Positions 18,301-25,900 of a stretch of 26,838 nt of DNA are shown here, piece by piece (the first letter of the stretch is position 1; each line of letters begins with the position of its first letter). Source of the stretch: a virus; IMG/VR virus record IMGVR_UViG_3300020204_000307, positions 1-26,838 of that record; one strand, written 5' to 3'. Made by a program: the position numbers and the translations under genes. The notes beneath the pieces are model-generated. The model made no database searches and was not told the DNA's origin. It was given only the letters and a program-made list of their open reading frames with translations.

Positions 18301-18342
18301 CAAAGAACACAACCACTTAAGTCTCGTAATTACACTACATAA
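6322..18342 (+). CDS. gp7: Giant baseplate wedge protein in the gp7 position, with YHYH domain
   Basis: 4006 residues, nearly four times T4 gp7 (1032). The N-terminal ~260 residues look like the wedge core: FPLVVEFLKQYYRSFE (24-39) and FYSSKGTDASFKILFSALYG (about 194-213) followed by LIQPSDAQYRI, a pattern known from phage gp7-type baseplate proteins. The middle is a mosaic of repeated beta modules. The GxGY module occurs about 15 times (from ~736 to ~3800), and an H-F-tGe...YYV...kL module occurs near 598, 829, 939, 1667, 1833 and 2970. A YHYH domain (about 1240-1345) has SPIIGWAYDGNPIYGPYGY and two Cys. Two paralogous stretches with 'INsiFQqP' and 'INDILQVPGTGY' lie near 3260 and 3550. The C-terminus (FYGEFSWGRI, about 3949-3958, to the end) resembles the ends of other cyanophage structural proteins. 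No frameshift or stop is seen. Position between gp6 and gp8 supports gp7; the arms may add glycan- or surface-contacting functions. Confidence 0.85.
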   Translation: MSEVRVKISQVVESQLPRFIKEEFPLVVEFLKQYYRSFEFQSGASDLLQNIDQYVKIDELTNLTESTTLTSSVLFTDDTISVDSTYGFPDSYGLIQIDNEIITYTSKTSTQFRGCIRGFSGVTSYDDPATTDQLVFSDSEIAEHTSGSIVTNLSILFLKEFFNKVKKQVSPGFENRSLYSGLNDGLFVKQSKDFYSSKGTDASFKILFSALYGKEVEVIRPRDYLIQPSDAQYRITKDLVIEAIEGDPIDLQNKTLYQDFDGFFKRAEGTISKVEKIVRGNKEYYVLSLDYDYDKDINVSGTVLGEFSIHPTTQTVTNTIINAITLDVDSTVGFPPSGELIIELINGTSLTVTYEEKSLNQFYGCSGITQAFSSGQVIRINAFAYGYGDKAATEIIKVRVSGVLSDLDILDKTSFYQKNDLVKIKCLGSNLTDYKSNNWLFNVSTRYEVKTIDLIDSSDFTYRVSLYDAHNFSIGNSVTLIGSDSQEFVSVVTSEEASLTAESSIISLQDTTSFNISGQGELDTTKFYSIRKNILKVNSSNYPSLTKYTANVQNVYTDLKYSLYVASPSLPNYLNQSVNVVDRSITFSGEFSGTDLEIGIHNFYTGDIIVYNPESTTNKLNLLKGIYFVKKVNETTIKLARSKENIFTENFISVSGTVTNNKFYLYNFSDANLNLNSVESQKLIRELSNPESTTETYETIPGSTGIFISGVELLNYKSEDLVYYGEIENVNVLSQGNGYDIINPPVLTISDDIGTGASGYCSVIGGLERIEIVDPGFDYLDDPVIAISGGNGSGAFVKPNLIEFDHHAEFNSTSPAGHVNLTNNTVGFSSHHKFRNAEKVIYNSQSGVDVGGLSNGAFYHVSVQDGFTVKLHKTFDDAAVGINTVDLTSFGTGIHKLSSIIKKKKLGSISVISSGSNYQNKKVTTTTVGVNTSSNIINIKNHGFFDGELVSYQTTGSVIGGLSTTTNYYVTKVSDEQFRLSIVGVGTDNQDFYYKTKQYINLTSTGGGTHIFNYPEISLTVKDRIGVSTLSGQSFSAVLQPIFRGSIDSVFVESGGEDYGSEEILNYNRQPSFTLNSGSEAQVLIVVLNGKITDALVVNGGSGYNAPPNLVINGTGTGAQLTPIVSNGSLSEVKVISGGNGYSSSTFVTVVSAGSEAKFDVQIKSWRVNLVERLIASNQISDDDGVIIKSLDENFGLKYTHAYAPRKLRSIVLATKFKDGNVIFVPDLQTSSGVESLSSSHSPIIGWAYDGNPIYGPYGYSEPSGGIVKCLETGYSLFLKTNRPSASLYPSGFFVEDYEFTKTGDLDEYNGRFCVTPEYPNGVYAYFCTINPVSVDSDGAFENYLRPVFPYAIGNEYKSKPINFNFEKTSNQDEIDINETGWLRNTTPYNITKQRSYYDYVVDPNKIKKQTSIVKGVTQSSITSIGIVTGGTGYQVNDQLVFDNDGTGGSGLNAKVSTVSGKQVSQVSVANSTVYNVEFVPLASGDKFIGFATQPHAFLKNDIVTVSSSLDYQKSGLIGITTNVLKLTSGIGSTTSTGKVTYFEVSGLLNYPNIKENDIYQIRNEQVKVLNIDTLSSRIRVLRNTNNDAGIGTYSAGIGLTEVTRKLQLNFGISTSYQYDLNKEFYFDPGESVGLGTTSGPGIGYTLSFANPGAGITQINIPTRAIYLPNHQLKTGTPLIYKTNGGTPVSISTNGISSFQLQENSVVYAAKISDDLIGISTFKVGLGSTGSFVGVGSTSTNILYFTSVGVGNTHSFKTSYQNTLTAQVSRNKVTVATASSHGLETNDEVYVQVNPGLATTVVVKYDDYNRRLVINPRSFISTNVDVLNNTISISNHKYTTGEKIIHTSTSSSGGLLNEAIYYVVAVDENKIKLTETYYDAIQPIPTVVGISSASLGTISQINPQINAVKDYTLVFDVSDSSLSFFNNSVQYSAFDFNFYTDPNFKNIFNSTEQSPSFEVVKTGSIGVTTTATVSIKINDNLPSTLYYSLDPINLSINDVTKKEIIIDNEIITHNQILLKNSDYVGKFNAIKSSETEFAYTILKNPEESQYTTTSGLLEYYTNSTTAYGKINSISITSKGRNYQKVPHITVSSSYGTGSVLIASSSGIGSITKVEIEDIGFDYPSDLSLRPSAKLPEILKIESLSSFKSIGISSVGRNYTIAPNLVAIDSVTNEVISDVDLTYNVGDSQVTILKNTKGISNVTPTIIPTNNINGVGISTITFIQSSKDVVVTLGASFSNASDFPFNIGDKVLIESISVGVGSTAKGYNSANYNYTLFTIVNTDPNIGGIGATVSYNLSDYLKSTEIPGTYDPVNSYGRIIPQKHFPIFNIELQKNQFNIGENVYSETAAGTVLSWEDESSYLKIATETDFSPNQIVFGESSNSQGRVEEVVKYDSVYDVKSSSIVKKGWNTETGFLNNALQRIHDNDYYQYFSYALKSEVSLDTWNDVVSDLNHTSGFKKFSDLVLESSADYTGIATSQDNGDFEAVVDVDTVIDTNCIFDFDLAKENNIILDGKINSNQITFNSKIVQDYIESIGNRVLMIDDLSPQFNSSPRSIAYSVVDTFSVDEFDVNAYRFRKYIALITDKFTITDQEVLLVSLLHDNANGYLNQYGRVETIHDLGSFDFTILGTEANLLFYPNYFSVNNYDVSLASYNLRDITTGIGTVSLGDSVIIKTSTQNVSVGTTTASTIVGIASTYRASKLLIQIEASDKSYFEIDEVTVIHDGTSATLIEYGQMTANDLTPTAISGLGTYSAYLSGSNLNIDLTPNSGLTTNYNINTFIVSIGNTSSTTTGSQTITDSTLKSTITSIASSTAPTYNIVSQYPNTSFGAYYIAVVEDKTNNQYQISELVSVSNSGNTCLTEFAVLETGSSIGSFTIDNPSDVNLYFTPIANANVEVRVYQHAITNVHDSSLTPSIDFINGSIESVYGDYTGSEIDVKKSFYLTHKDKPIFERYILGNDSNIIDISNNRIKIPEHFFVTGQELSYAHSGAGTTQAVGIATTTVTGIGSTDKLPSTLYVVKSSDLHIQVAASASEALRTPPSVLTLSSVGIGTSHVLRAKNQNSKVIVGLDNVIQSPIVSTSVTTTLTSNIEVITSSIFISGITSFFAGDIVKIGNELMRITAVGFGSTNSILIDRGLVGSGISTHPSGSVITKVLGNFNIVDNYINFTDAPYGEIPFPNPSSRPDEQDYTGLSTSSTFSGRVFLKSGDPDSLQESYHDNYIFDDISHQFDAITKDFTIRSDFQNIAGVSTSNAIVLINSIFQQPRRSGPLTILGDYYLTESSGITSISFTGAASSIQYDVNTASIPRGGVIISVGSTAGFGYQPLVSAGGTAIVSIAGTISSISIGNSGSGYRAGIQTVVNVGVQTSSVGTPNIEFIGTAAISGGHIVSVAITNPGAGYTSSNSPIVVFDDPLSYSNIPLIYSSSSRPGFGTEATVDIIVGQGSSIINFEIKNIGHSYGQGEILTVAIGGATGIPTNTSLTFKEFKVSIDKTFTDSFSGWIVGDLQVFDSIDSLFDGERKNFPLSIDGVQTTIRSSKGSNIDIQATLLVFINDILQVPGTGYEFNGGSIITFPEPPKVESSSKIIFYKGNADVDVEFIDILENVKIGDTLTLHSDVENLTETERLVTEIKSSDTVLTSLYNGVGISADTTLLRPVTLCKQTEDKIINGQRVGKNRESYEASIQPTTNIIQNVGVTSTVIFVESVKTFFDNASEYTSSEQQPKRITITSQDTIVAAAATAVVSVAGTISSIVISDGGGGYTSTPSVTIESPVGLGSTQRASAVSSLTGGSVTSISVTSPGTGYTSSNPPVVLIEFPTPKTEQITKVNYSGDFGVITGISTTSVGVASTGLVLDLFIPTNSFLRNTSVNNVGVATTGVSGIQTGYYFVVFNSNVGSAVTSIREDQTIIGYGTQFIDNIYEAAAVSIAQTSVPGIGVTYVTKVTVSLQNYNGISGIGFSNFYGEFSWGRITNLTRSNPESFTIYNTGLSGIATSPTVQRTQPLKSRNYTT
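8527..17763 (+). repeat. GxGY beta-module family within the giant gene
   Basis: A short module of the form (S/D/N)-x-G-G-x-G-Y-x-x-x-P-x-(V/L)-x-I recurs about 15 times, near residues 736, 774, 913, 1054, 1100, 1137, 1429, 2076, 2117, 2153, 3347, 3393, 3452, 3753 and 3796. Typical examples are GGSGYNAPPNLVI, KGRNYQKVPHITV, PGAGYTSSNSPIVVF and GGGGYTSTPSVTI. Copies often come in pairs 35-45 residues apart with a GtGa linker, suggesting tandem beta-sandwich or beta-helix turns. Divergence at the DNA level is high, so the repeats are old. Confidence 0.8.
10042..10308 (+). other. YHYH domain segment in the giant gene
   Basis: Residues about 1241-1329 contain SPIIGWAYDGNPIYGPYGY, then SGGIVKCLETGY, DLDEYNGRFCVTPEYPNG and VYAYFCTINP. 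The SPIIG-AYDG-PIYGPYGY core is characteristic of the YHYH domain family, found in bacterial secreted proteins and cyanophage virion proteins. The eponymous YHYH stretch reads YAYF here. The function is unknown. Confidence 0.8.
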
Positions 18343-18345
18343 ATA
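18338..18345 (+). promoter_or_regulatory. Late promoter CATAAATA overlapping the giant-gene stop codon
   Basis: The octamer CATAAATA includes the TAA stop (18340-18342) of the giant gene and lies 17 nt upstream of the gp8 ATG. It is identical to the octamers at 441 and 3974. A separate late promoter here would keep gp8 and the DUF4815 gene expressed without reading through 12 kb. Confidence 0.8.
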
Positions 18346-18362
18346 GATAAAAAAACGGCAAA

Positions 18363-19916
18363 ATGTCTGCAATTATAACTGACCAGTTAAGAATTTTGAA
18401 TGCTAAGAATTTTGTCTCTACGGCAACTTCTTCTTCAAATTCTTATTATGTGTTTGTTGGTTTACCCAATGCAACTGATTATAGTTCAACTTGGAATACA
18501 AATCCACCAGCACCTAAAGATAATTTTGATCAGGAGAATGATTATTGGGATACTACAATAGCATTAAAAAAATTAAACTCCAGTGATGTTCAACAAGTAG
18601 TTAGAAAAATTACTTGGACATCTGGAACAACATATGATATGTACCGCCATGATATTAGTGTTACGAATACAGCGAAACCATCTGGTGCAGTAAGTCTATA
18701 CTCTGCAAATTATTATGTTGTAAATAGTGATTACAAAGTTTATATTTGCTTACAAAACGGTACAGATCCTGAAAATCCAGAGGGAACACCATCTCTTGAT
18801 GAACCAACATTTACAGATCTAGAACCAAGGTCTGCTGGTAATAGTGGTGATGGATATATTTGGAAATATCTTTACACTATCAAACCAAGCGATATTGTAA
18901 AATTTGATTCTATTAATTTTATGCCAGTTCCCAAAGATTGGTATACTAATACAACCGATGCCTCTGTTAGAAATAATGCAGCAACTAGTGGACAGTTAAA
19001 AATCGCAACTATTACTAACCGTGGTGTTGGAATTGGAACGGCAAATAAAACTTATACTAGAGTTCCTGTAAAAGGAGATGGTTCTGGAGCTGAAGCAACT
19101 GTTGTTATCAATAATGATTCAAAAGTACAGTCGATTACAATATCCAGAGGTGGATCTGGATACACTTATGGAACTGTTGATTTAGAAGCAGGAAATGTTC
19201 CCACACCAACAACAAATCCTATTTTTAATATTATCATTCCACCCAAAGGTGGTCATGGTGCCGATATCTATAGAGAATTAGGAGCTGACAATGTTCTAAT
19301 ATATTCTCGTATAGAAAATGATAATCAAAATCCAGATTTTATTACGGGAAATGAAATTGCTAGAGTTGGTATTGTAGAAAATCCACAAGCATACGCTTCA
19401 ACATCACTTTTAGATTTACCAAAAGCAAGTTCTGTTTACGCTTTAAAGTTAACTGGTGCTGGATATAGTTCTGCTACTTTTACTGCAGATAGTAGAGTTA
19501 TCCAAACTGTTGGAGTTGGTTCAACAGCAGTTGGAAGAGTAATTTCATATGATCAGGCAACAGGAGTTCTCAAGTATTGGCAGGACAGAAGTCTTGTTGG
19601 ATTTAACTCAGATGGAACTCAAAACACTTCTCCAGTTTATGGATTTAAACTGAACAGATTTACATCTAATCCTGGAGTAGGTGGAACAACTGTTATTGTT
19701 GGTGGAAGTGTAAGTCTTTCCATTGATACAAACTTCACAGGTCTGTCAACCACAATAAATAGTAAGACATATTATCTTGGACAATCTTTTACAAACGGCG
19801 AGTCCGATCCAGAAGTTAAAAAGTATTCTGGAAACATTATTTACGTTGATAACAGACCATCAATTACAAGATCGTCTAATCAAAAAGAAGATATTAAGGT
19901 AATTTTGCAATTCTAA
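18363..19916 (+). CDS. gp8: Baseplate wedge subunit gp8
   Basis: 517 residues, longer than T4 gp8 (334). The N-terminal ~200 residues carry the family pattern: SAIITDQLRILNAKNFV (2-18), SYYVFVGLPN (28-37), an NDYWDTTIALKKLN region, ARKITW-like RKITW with MYRHDI, YYVVNSDYKVYICLQN, and GYIWKYLYTIKPSDIVKF. gp8 dimers bridge gp7 and gp10 in T4 wedges. The extra length lies mainly in the second half, which includes GGSGYTYGTVDLEAG near residue 263 and a second AGYSSATF near 364, the same GxGY module seen in the giant protein. The start is supported by a late promoter 17 nt upstream. The next gene follows after 6 nt. Confidence 0.93.
   Translation: MSAIITDQLRILNAKNFVSTATSSSNSYYVFVGLPNATDYSSTWNTNPPAPKDNFDQENDYWDTTIALKKLNSSDVQQVVRKITWTSGTTYDMYRHDISVTNTAKPSGAVSLYSANYYVVNSDYKVYICLQNGTDPENPEGTPSLDEPTFTDLEPRSAGNSGDGYIWKYLYTIKPSDIVKFDSINFMPVPKDWYTNTTDASVRNNAATSGQLKIATITNRGVGIGTANKTYTRVPVKGDGSGAEATVVINNDSKVQSITISRGGSGYTYGTVDLEAGNVPTPTTNPIFNIIIPPKGGHGADIYRELGADNVLIYSRIENDNQNPDFITGNEIARVGIVENPQAYASTSLLDLPKASSVYALKLTGAGYSSATFTADSRVIQTVGVGSTAVGRVISYDQATGVLKYWQDRSLVGFNSDGTQNTSPVYGFKLNRFTSNPGVGGTTVIVGGSVSLSIDTNFTGLSTTINSKTYYLGQSFTNGESDPEVKKYSGNIIYVDNRPSITRSSNQKEDIKVILQF
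19754..19761 (+). promoter_or_regulatory. Possible internal late motif AATAAATA in gp8
   Basis: AATAAATA occurs in the 3' part of gp8, 161 nt before the next gene start. It fits the NATAAATA pattern and could add transcription of the DUF4815 gene, but A/T-rich coding sequence yields such octamers by chance. Confidence 0.2.
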
Positions 19917-19922
19917 CGAGTC

Positions 19923-22900
19923 ATGCCCCAGCAAACTAATCTCAACGTTTCTCCATATTTTGATGACTTTAATGCGGACAAAAATTACTATAAGGTACTA
20001 TTTAAACCAGGATATCCTGTTCAAGCTAGAGAATTAACAACATTACAGTCAATTTTACAGAATCAAATTGAACAACAGGGTAACTTCAACTTCAAAGAAG
20101 GTTCTATTGTAATTCCAGGGCAAATTAATTACAATAATAGATTTAATGCTGTAAAAATTGAAAATTCATATTTGGGTGTAAATGTTGGATTATATGTAAA
20201 TGACTTAGTTGGAAAAATAATCAAAGGAGATACTTCAAAGGTTGAGGCTAAAATTGCATATGTTTTAAGTGAAAATGAAGTTGGTAATGAATATACAACT
20301 TTGTACGTAGCATATTTGGCTTCTGGTGTAAATAATGATCAATCAACTTTTTCAGACCAAGAAAAATTAGTTCTTGAGGAATCTTTTACTAAAGATAATA
20401 TTATTATCCAAGCAGGAGAAGGATTTGCAAATACAACAACAGATTCAACAGCAGTGGGATCTGCTGTTATTTTATCTTCTGGAGTTTATTTTCTAAGAGG
20501 AACTTTTGTAAACGTTGAGGATCAAATCTTAGTTCTTGATCCATATTCAAATACATCATCATACAAAGTTGGACTTGATGTTATTGAAGAAATTGTAACA
20601 TCAGATGATGATGATTCATTAAATGATAATGCACAAGGATTTTCAAACTATGCAGCTCCAGGTGCTGACAGATTTAAAATTACAGCAATTTTAAGTAAAA
20701 GAGATATTACCACAACAAATACTGAAAATTTTGTAGGTCTTTTAGAAATTAGAAATGGAGATTTAATTAAAAATTCTGCTACAAATCCAACTTTAAATAT
20801 TTTAGCAACAGAATTAGCTAGAAGAACTTCAGAGGAATCTGGTGATTATTATACAAAACCACTTGATGTTTCATCCAAAGAAACATTGAATAACAAACTG
20901 GGTAATGATGGCATTTTTAATGAGAATCAATTAACTTATGATAATAATACCCCAAGAGAAGATTTGGGAACGTATAGAATTTCTCCAGGAAAAGCATATA
21001 TTCAAGGATATGAAGTTGAAAATATTTCCGCAACATATGTTGATTTTGAAAAACCAAGAACAACTAACACAAACACGGATGTTAATCTTACATATTTAAC
21101 TGGACCAACTTTTACTTTAAATAGAGTTGCAGGATCTCCAAATTTAAATCTTGCAAATCCTTTTATTGTAAGTTTAAGAAACTCTAGGGTAGGAATTTCT
21201 TCAACAACAGGAGCAGGAAAAGAAATTGGTCTTGCCAGAGTATATGATTTTGCTTTAGAGTCTGGATCTTACGATACTTCAAATCAAAATTTAAATCAAT
21301 GGGACCTTGCGTTATTTGATATTGATACTTATACTGAAATTTTATTAAATCAAAACACTACACTAACAGTTCCAACTCATATTAAAGGAAAATCCAGTGG
21401 GGCTACCGCACACTTAAGATATGATGTTGACAACGCGGGAATTTTAACTGCATATGGAGTTCAGGGATCATTTGTTTCTGGTGAAAAATTCATCTTTAAT
21501 GGTGTAGAAACAACGAGTAGAGTATCAACTGCTGCCACTGCATATACTACAAAAGATGTTTTATCAGTCTCCCAATATATAACTGGAGTTGGAGCCACTA
21601 TCTTTACGGCAGATGTAATTCCATCAACTCAATATTTTGTTGGATTATCTTCAATTACTGCAAGATCTGCAGCAGGAATTAGTAGCATTTCAATTTCCTC
21701 TGATACTAATTTTATATTTACAAACAATGTAAAACAAGGAGGACTGGTAGCATTTACAGTATCTGGATCAACAGTTCCAACATTTTGTAGTGTAGAATCA
21801 GTTTCTGATAGATCAATTACAGTAACTGGTGTCACAACTGTAACTGGAATATGTGAAGGGACTCCACCTGCAGCAGCTCAAACTTTATCAGATTTAAAAA
21901 TCTTAGGATCAAATTTTCAATCATCCGCAGATAATACTTTATATACATTCTTCAGAAAACCATTTGTAAAGTCTGTAGATCTTACTGATTCTTCTTTAAC
22001 CATCAAAAAAGAATTTGCAGTTACTATTACAAGTGGACAATCAAATACCTTAACTGCTTCGTCAAATGAATTTTTCTTACCGTTTGATGAAGAAAGATAT
22101 GTTTTAGTTCGTTCTGACGGATCTTTTGAATCTTTAAGTGCTGATAAACTTGTATTTGATGAGCAAGCAAAACAACTCACAATTTACGGTTTAGGTGCAA
22201 ATGATACTGGTGCAAGATTGATTGCCACTTTAAGAAAAACAAATGTAACGTCTAAAGTTAAGAATAAAAATAGAATTGTATCCTTAATTGTAGACAAATC
22301 AAAATACAGTTCTTCTGGTATTGGATCCACAACAATCAACGATGGATTAACTTATGGTTCTTATGCATATGGAACTAGAGTTCAAGATAATGAGGTTTCT
22401 TTGAACAGAGCTGATGTTACAAAAATATATGGCATCTTTGAATCTAGTGGAACTTCTGCTGCTGCGTTACCAAAAATAACTTTTAGTAGTTTGGATGGCC
22501 CAACAAATAAAACTACAGATTTACTGATTGGTGAGCAATTTATTGGTCAAACTAGTGGAGCAGTTGGAGTATACGTTACGAGAAATAATGATCTCCAAAT
22601 TGATTTTATCTATCTCAACGATATTGCATTTTTAGAAACAGAAAATGTTAAGTTCAGTGATTCTGGAATAACATCCGTTATTTCGGCAGTTTCACTTTCT
22701 GATAAAGATGTCACTGACAGTTATACTTTAGATGCTGCTAGAAAAGATACTATTCTTGACTATGCAAAAATAGTCAAGAAACCAAATGTAAAGGAACCAG
22801 TAAGACAACTCAAAATTATTTTTGAGGCAGCAAGTTTCTTACCTTCTGATTCTGGTGATATTACCACTGTAGATTCTTATAGTCAATTTGATTATGGAAA

Positions 22901-25900
22901 TCTTCCACTTGTAGATGGTATAAGAGCAGTTTCTGATATCTTGGATATTAGACCAGTAGTTTCAAACTACACTGTTTCTACAGGATCTCGTTCTCCGTTT
23001 GAATTTTTGTCAAGATCATTCTCACAAGTTTCAAACAGTGGAAGAAATATTCTTGCGTCGGATGAGTCTATTGTATTATCGTACCAAAACTATCTCGGAA
23101 GAGTTGATAGAATATTCTTGAACAAAAATGGTCAATTCCAATTAATCAAAGGAGAACCATCAGAAAATCCTCAACTTCCAGCTGCAGTAGATGATGCATT
23201 GGAAGTAGCATCTATAACTTTACCACCATATCTTGCAGATGCAACTAAAACTTCTATTCGATTGTTTGAGCATAAGCGATATCAGATGAAGGATATTGCA
23301 AAACTTGAAACTAGATTAACAAGACTCGAAAATTATACTGTATTAAACCTTCTGGAAATAGATGCAAATAACTTTAAAGTAAAGGATGTTAATGGGTTAG
23401 ATAGATTTAAATCTGGATTTTTTGTAGATAATTTTAGATCAACACAATACCAAAACAAAACAATATCAATTAAAAATTCTATTGATGTTGCAAATTCTGA
23501 GTTAAGACCATCGCCATATGTAACATCTTTAGATTTGATGATTGGATCTAAATCTTTAGTTGGGATTGGACAATCTGTAGATCCAGCTGCAGATCCAAAA
23601 TTTGTGACTGATTTAGTTGCAAATAATGTTAGAAGAACTGGACAATTAATTACTTTAGATTACACTGACGAATCTTATATTATTCAACCTTATGCTACTA
23701 GAACTGAAAATGTAACACCATATCTAGTAACAAAATACGTTGGATCAATTCAATTATATCCTTCATCTGATACTTGGACAGATCAAGTTAGACTTGATCC
23801 AAAAACAATCAGTGTAGACACTTATGCAAGTACAGTTCAGCAACTTGCATTTTTAGGGTTTGATCCACAATCAGGATCCACAGCACCATTCTGGGGTTCT
23901 TGGGAAACCACTTGGACTGGTACAATACGATCAGTGGGAACAGCTCCGCCAGGGAGAGGGCGTGGTGCTGCCCAAAGATTTGAACAACAAGTTGGTGTTG
24001 AAAGAAGAACTGGAATTTCATTCCAAGTAACTGAAAATCTCAAAACAGTGTCTTTGGGTGATAGAGTTGTTTCGACTGAACTTGTTAAGTTCATGAGATC
24101 TAGAAATGTTGAATTTACTGCAAATAGATTCAGACCATTTACACGAGTCTATTCTTTCTTTGATGGAAAAGATGTAAACAATTACATTGTTCCAAAACTT
24201 CTTGAAATTACAATGCAATCTGGAATATTCCAAGTTGGTGAAACTGTAATTGGAACTTTTGCATCTTCCTTTACTAATGTAAACTCAACTCCTGGACAAA
24301 CAACGACAGAAATTTCGTTTAGAGTTGCAACAGCAAATCATAAGTATGGACCATATAATAATCCAGTTGATATTCATACAAGAAATCCTTATGATCAACA
24401 AAACACCGCAGTAATTCCATCTGTTTATTCATCAACATCAACGATTTTAAATGTTGATACATCCAGTCTGTCATCAGAAGTATCTGGTCAATTTTATGGT
24501 AGAGTTTTAAACGGTCTTGTCTTAAAAGGACAAACTAGTGGAGCTCAGGCAGTTATTAATAATGTAAGATTGATTGCAGATAATGTTGGAACTGTCATTG
24601 GATCTTTCTATATTCCAAATCCAAACGCACCATCAAATCCATCTTTTGAAACTGGAACTAAAACATTTAAATTGACAAGTAGTTCAGTTAATTCACCTGT
24701 AGAGGGAGCAGCAGACTCTTTAGGTGAGGTAAGTTATTCTGCAACTGGATTATTGAACAGTGTTCAAGAAACAATACAGTCTACAAGAGAAGCAGTAGTA
24801 ACTCCTAGAACTGTAACAGATACTAGATCAATAGCAAGTCCTAGAGTCCCTGTAGGACAACCATTTGATCCATTAGCACAATCTTTCCTTGTTACTGATG
24901 AAACTGGTATTTTTGTTACTAAACTGGACATATTTGTTCAAACAAAAGATGATACTTTACCATTGATTGTTCAATTAAGACCCATGGAATTGGGAATTCC
25001 CAAGGCCACAATTTATCCATTGAGTGAGGTTGTAGTACAACCAAAAGATATTAATATTTCCGAAGATGGTTCTGTTGTCACAACAGTTACATTCCCATCT
25101 CCAATTTATCTTCAGGGTGGTCAAGAACATGCAATTGTTCTTCTGTCTGAAGCAAATACTTATACAGTTTGGATTTCTAGATTAGGTGAAACTGAAATAA
25201 CAACTGCAGATCTTGCAGAATCTCAAAGAGTTGTTGTAACTCAACAACCAAACTTAGGTTCATTATTTAAGTCTCAAAATGGTTCAACTTGGAATGCAAG
25301 TCAATATGAAGATTTAAAATTCACAGTTTATAAAGCAAACTTTACATCTACTTCTGGCGATGTTAATTTCTACAATTCAAAGCTTAGTGTTGGAAATAGA
25401 CAAGTTGCAAATCTTTTAAGCAATTCACTTGAATTCAATTCAAGAAAAATTGCAGTTGGACTTGGAACAACTGTAACTGATGCAAATCTAAATTTGGGTA
25501 ATACAATTATTCAAAGAAATTCAAATGCAACTGGAAAATATGTTGGAGCTGCTGGGTCTGCAACGGGAACACTAAATCTCATTAATACCGGCATTGGATA
25601 TTCAAACGGTGCATTTACCAACCTTGCACTAACAAATGTTACCGGGTCTGGAATCAATGCAACAGCAAATATTACCATCACTGGTGGTGTTGCTGTTGGA
25701 GCAACAATAAATGCTGGTGGTTCTGGATATCTTGTTGGTGATGTATTGACAATTACCAACTTTAATGGAAGCACTATCGGAAGTAATTTACAACTTTCCG
25801 TTCAACAAATTGCTGGTGTTAATCAATTAATCCTTGATAATGTTCAAGGAGCATTTACCACTGGAGCTGGAAGTACAATTGCCTTTATTGGAACTGGAGT

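Noticed and set aside
23781-23799. Second coding-region hairpin GATCAAGT / ACTTGATC
   Set aside because: An 8-bp stem with a 3-nt loop is real but not unusual for a window this size and has no supporting context.
23809-24233. Reverse-strand frames near the APFWGSW region of the DUF4815 gene
   Set aside because: The forward frame is continuous and carries recognisable structural-protein motifs; the reverse frames show none.
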